From NCBI GenBank assembly GCA_947474995.1, contig CANJNJ010000031.1:1-41662 (forward strand): 41,662 nt of DNA. Reading direction: 5' to 3'. Under the pieces are notes generated by a model that saw nothing but the letters and a program-made list of their open reading frames with translations, ran no database searches and was not told the origin of the DNA. Each line of letters starts with the position of its first letter. The first letter of the stretch is position 1. The DNA is from Opitutaceae bacterium. GTDB lineage: Bacteria > Verrucomicrobiota > Verrucomicrobiia > Opitutales > Opitutaceae. Below are positions 39,850 to 41,662 of the stretch, piece by piece. Both the position numbers and the translations under genes were made by a program.

Positions 39850-41493
39850 TCAAAACCCCGCGATGTGCTCGAGCCGCCGCCGGTATCGCGCGCCGATGAC
39901 GGCCGGGGAAAACCGCGCCTCGATCGTGGCGCGGGCCGCCGCACCGAGGTGGGAGCCCAGCGGGCGGTCCGCGAAAAGCCGGCGCATGTGTTCCGCGGCG
40001 TGGACCGGATCCGCCTCGGCCCACGTGGAGCCCTTGGCGTACGGCCCGTGGCTCTGTTCCAGCGTCGCCAGGCGCGCACGCACGGGGCAGCCATTCGTGT
40101 CGTCGACAAATTCCGCCGTCGCCGACCAGTCCGTCGTGATGACGGGTTTGCCGAGGTACATGCACTCCGCCACCGCGAGCCCGAAGCCTTCCGAGCGGTG
40201 GAGGGAGACGAAGCAATCGCAGGCGGCTTCCAGCGCGTAGATCTCGGCCCGGGCCAGGGTCGCGGTGAGGAGCACGGTGCCGGGCAAATCGCGGATTTCC
40301 GCCTGGAGCGCGGCGAAGTCGGCTTCGTTGCCGGCCACGTTCTGGACCTTCAGCACGAGGGCGGCACCCTGGCCGGCGAGGCCCGAGCAGCGAAACGCGT
40401 CGATGACGGCGCGCGGGTTCTTCCGGGCCGCGTAGGAATTGAAATCGAACAGCGTGAGAAAAAGATACGGATCCGGCGGCAGTCCGAGGCGGGCGCGGAG
40501 GATGGCCGGAGTTTCGGCCGGTCGCGCGAAGGCGATGGCGTGGGGCATCGTCAGCACCGGCAGGGGTGACTTCAACGCGAGCGCCGCGGTCGTGAAATCG
40601 CTGGGACACCAGACTTCGTCGTAGTAGTCGAACGCCGAGACCCAGGCCTCGGGAAATTCCGGCAGCTCCCACGCAAAGTAGGCGATGTTGTACTTGCCGG
40701 CGCGAAAACCCGGACCGTGGTGGTGGTCAAGGTCGCGCGAAGCCGGCGGATCGACGTGGACGACATTGACGTCGTGCGGATTGTCCGCCTGCAGTCGCGT
40801 GGTGAAGGTTTGGTCGCCGAGTCGGTTCTTGCAGTTGAGCTTGAGGGGCACGAGCGCCGTGGGAATCTCCGCGGCATCGGCGGCGCGAGCCATGCAGCGG
40901 GCGGATTCGCCGATGCCCAGGTCAGCGGTGAAGAAGCCGGCGATATTGAGCCCGAGCTTCGCATGCCGGCGAGCGTAGTCGGAGGAGTAGGGTGCGTCCC
41001 GGCGTGAGAAATCGAAAATAGTTTCCCCATCGGGCAGCGTGATGGTGGTCACCCGCAACTGGCGGTTCTTGTTTTGCGCCCGGAACCGCTGCCACCAGCC
41101 CAGCCCCGTCACGCGGCCGAGGAATGCGAGAAAATTGGTCAGCCCGACCCCTCCGAGTGCGACCGTGAGCGTGGCCGACTCGCTGGCGGGAAGGGTCACC
41201 CGCAGTTCCCACGGGCCGGGCTGCGGCGGCGTGATCGTGCCGGCCGACTGGCCGTTGACGAAAAAATGGAGCGCGGGGGCGGCCTGTTCGATGCCGCGGG
41301 CCGCGGGATGCGGTCGAAATTCGCCCCGCACGATGACCTCGCGCACCGGTCCCAGCGGGGGCAGTCGCACGGTGGCCCTTTCGCGAATCCACGCCGAGGC
41401 CGGCTCGAACTCGTCGAAGAAGAGTCCCGCGTACGAAACGAAGCGGCGGGAAAAGGCGCCACCTGACGGCGGCGTGCGGGAAACAGAAGACAT
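39850..41493 (-). CDS. family 4 glycosyltransferase with N-terminal beta-rich domain
   Basis: The ATG at 41493 gives 547 residues. The first 150 are a beta-rich domain (YAGLFFDEFEPASAWIRERA, ALHFFVNGQSAGTITPPQPG, LPASESATLTVALGG) not found in a minimal GT4. The GT-B part starts near residue 180 (LGLNIAGFFTADLGIGESAR) and has ILRARLGLPPDPYLFLTLFD, LFDFNSYAARKNPRAVIDAF and AACDCFVSLHRSEGFGLAVA (the E-x-G-F-G motif). It continues with ECMYLGKPVITTDWSATAEF, which fits nucleotide-sugar-dependent transferases. Longer frames to about 41650 run into the heptamer repeat and are artefacts, so 41493 is used. The downstream part to the stop at 39850 is complete. Confidence 0.92.
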   Translation of the reverse strand: MSSVSRTPPSGGAFSRRFVSYAGLFFDEFEPASAWIRERATVRLPPLGPVREVIVRGEFRPHPAARGIEQAAPALHFFVNGQSAGTITPPQPGPWELRVTLPASESATLTVALGGVGLTNFLAFLGRVTGLGWWQRFRAQNKNRQLRVTTITLPDGETIFDFSRRDAPYSSDYARRHAKLGLNIAGFFTADLGIGESARCMARAADAAEIPTALVPLKLNCKNRLGDQTFTTRLQADNPHDVNVVHVDPPASRDLDHHHGPGFRAGKYNIAYFAWELPEFPEAWVSAFDYYDEVWCPSDFTTAALALKSPLPVLTMPHAIAFARPAETPAILRARLGLPPDPYLFLTLFDFNSYAARKNPRAVIDAFRCSGLAGQGAALVLKVQNVAGNEADFAALQAEIRDLPGTVLLTATLARAEIYALEAACDCFVSLHRSEGFGLAVAECMYLGKPVITTDWSATAEFVDDTNGCPVRARLATLEQSHGPYAKGSTWAEADPVHAAEHMRRLFADRPLGSHLGAAARATIEARFSPAVIGARYRRRLEHIAGF

Positions 41494-41566
41494 GACGGCG
41501 GTGGGAGGGAAAGGCTCGCGGCGGAGGTTGGCAAAACTTTCCTCGGATGGCGGTGGCGGCGGCGGC

Positions 41567-41662
41567 GGACCACGGACCACGGACCACGGACCACGGACCA
41601 CGGACCACGGACCACGGACCACGGACCACGGACCACGGACCACGGACCACGGACCACGGACC
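41567..41662. repeat. GGACCAC heptamer tandem repeat, runs off right edge
   Basis: Thirteen perfect GGACCAC units plus five bases fill 41567-41662 without a mismatch. It starts 74 bases upstream of the glycosyltransferase start codon at 41493 and continues past the window. Because 7 is not a multiple of 3, every frame is open and gives false long open frames. Confidence 0.97.

Noticed and set aside
41567-41662. Repeat peptides (VVRGPWS type) as a protein or as an extended glycosyltransferase N-terminus
   Set aside because: They arise from translating a heptamer DNA repeat, which is open in all frames; the enzyme starts well at 41493.

Overview
The window is a GC-rich bacterial chromosome segment. 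Its closest fit is a member of the Verrucomicrobiota, probably Opitutaceae-like. Reasons: a very long GreA-type factor with an N-terminal extension (known from Chlamydia in the same superphylum), a Gld-type ABC cluster with a DUF4340 protein, non-ATG starts with weak Shine-Dalgarno sequences, and gaps filled with palindromic repeats. This assignment is inference from gene content; no rRNA or other decisive marker is present.

Left part (1-12 kb), mostly minus strand: the N-terminal part of 2-oxoglutarate dehydrogenase E1 runs off the left edge. Two small plus-strand genes follow (an unknown 80-residue protein and an SUI1/eIF1-like protein). Next, on the minus strand, come metF, a four-gene Gld-like ABC export cluster (ATPase, permease, GldG-like subunit, DUF4340 protein), queG and aroK. 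A plus-strand threonine aldolase closes this part.

Middle part (12-30 kb): an 840-base gene-free stretch of layered inverted repeats ends in a clear terminator for an FKBP-type isomerase. Then come a 635-residue protein with a C-terminal LOG-type domain, purD, a secreted unknown protein, a low-molecular-weight phosphatase, glyA, an MFS transporter, a predicted twin-aspartate lipoprotein protease with PDZ domain, rsmB on the minus strand, the giant GreA-family factor, a LysE-family exporter, an ArsR-methyltransferase fusion, a second secreted unknown protein, and a serine-palmitoyltransferase-like enzyme on the minus strand. Several products belong to glycine/one-carbon metabolism (MetF, GlyA, threonine aldolase, PurD), but they are not one operon.

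Right part (30-41.5 kb): a probable surface-glycan region. Two family-4 glycosyltransferases and a GT39-like membrane protein are on the minus strand. On the plus strand, a translationally coupled trio (membrane protein, small anchored protein, membrane protein) and a second pair (membrane protein, methyltransferase) alternate with them. Three of the membrane proteins share a C-terminal extracytoplasmic module with a G-W-x-G-x-E ... W-x-W signature. I regard this group as the best candidate for an undescribed system.

The other striking trait is repeats. Almost every intergenic gap holds a different hairpin or inverted-repeat family, and several recur within the window: the AGGCGGAA paired hairpins (4 copies), the GAATGACA / GGATTCTTCGC pairs (3), TCATCTAWTAGATGA palindromes (2), GGTTTGGC hairpins (2), TCGACGGAGCTCGG arms (2 sites), GGACGCTCCG elements (3), and heptamer tandem repeats just upstream of start codons (3 sites, two sequence types).
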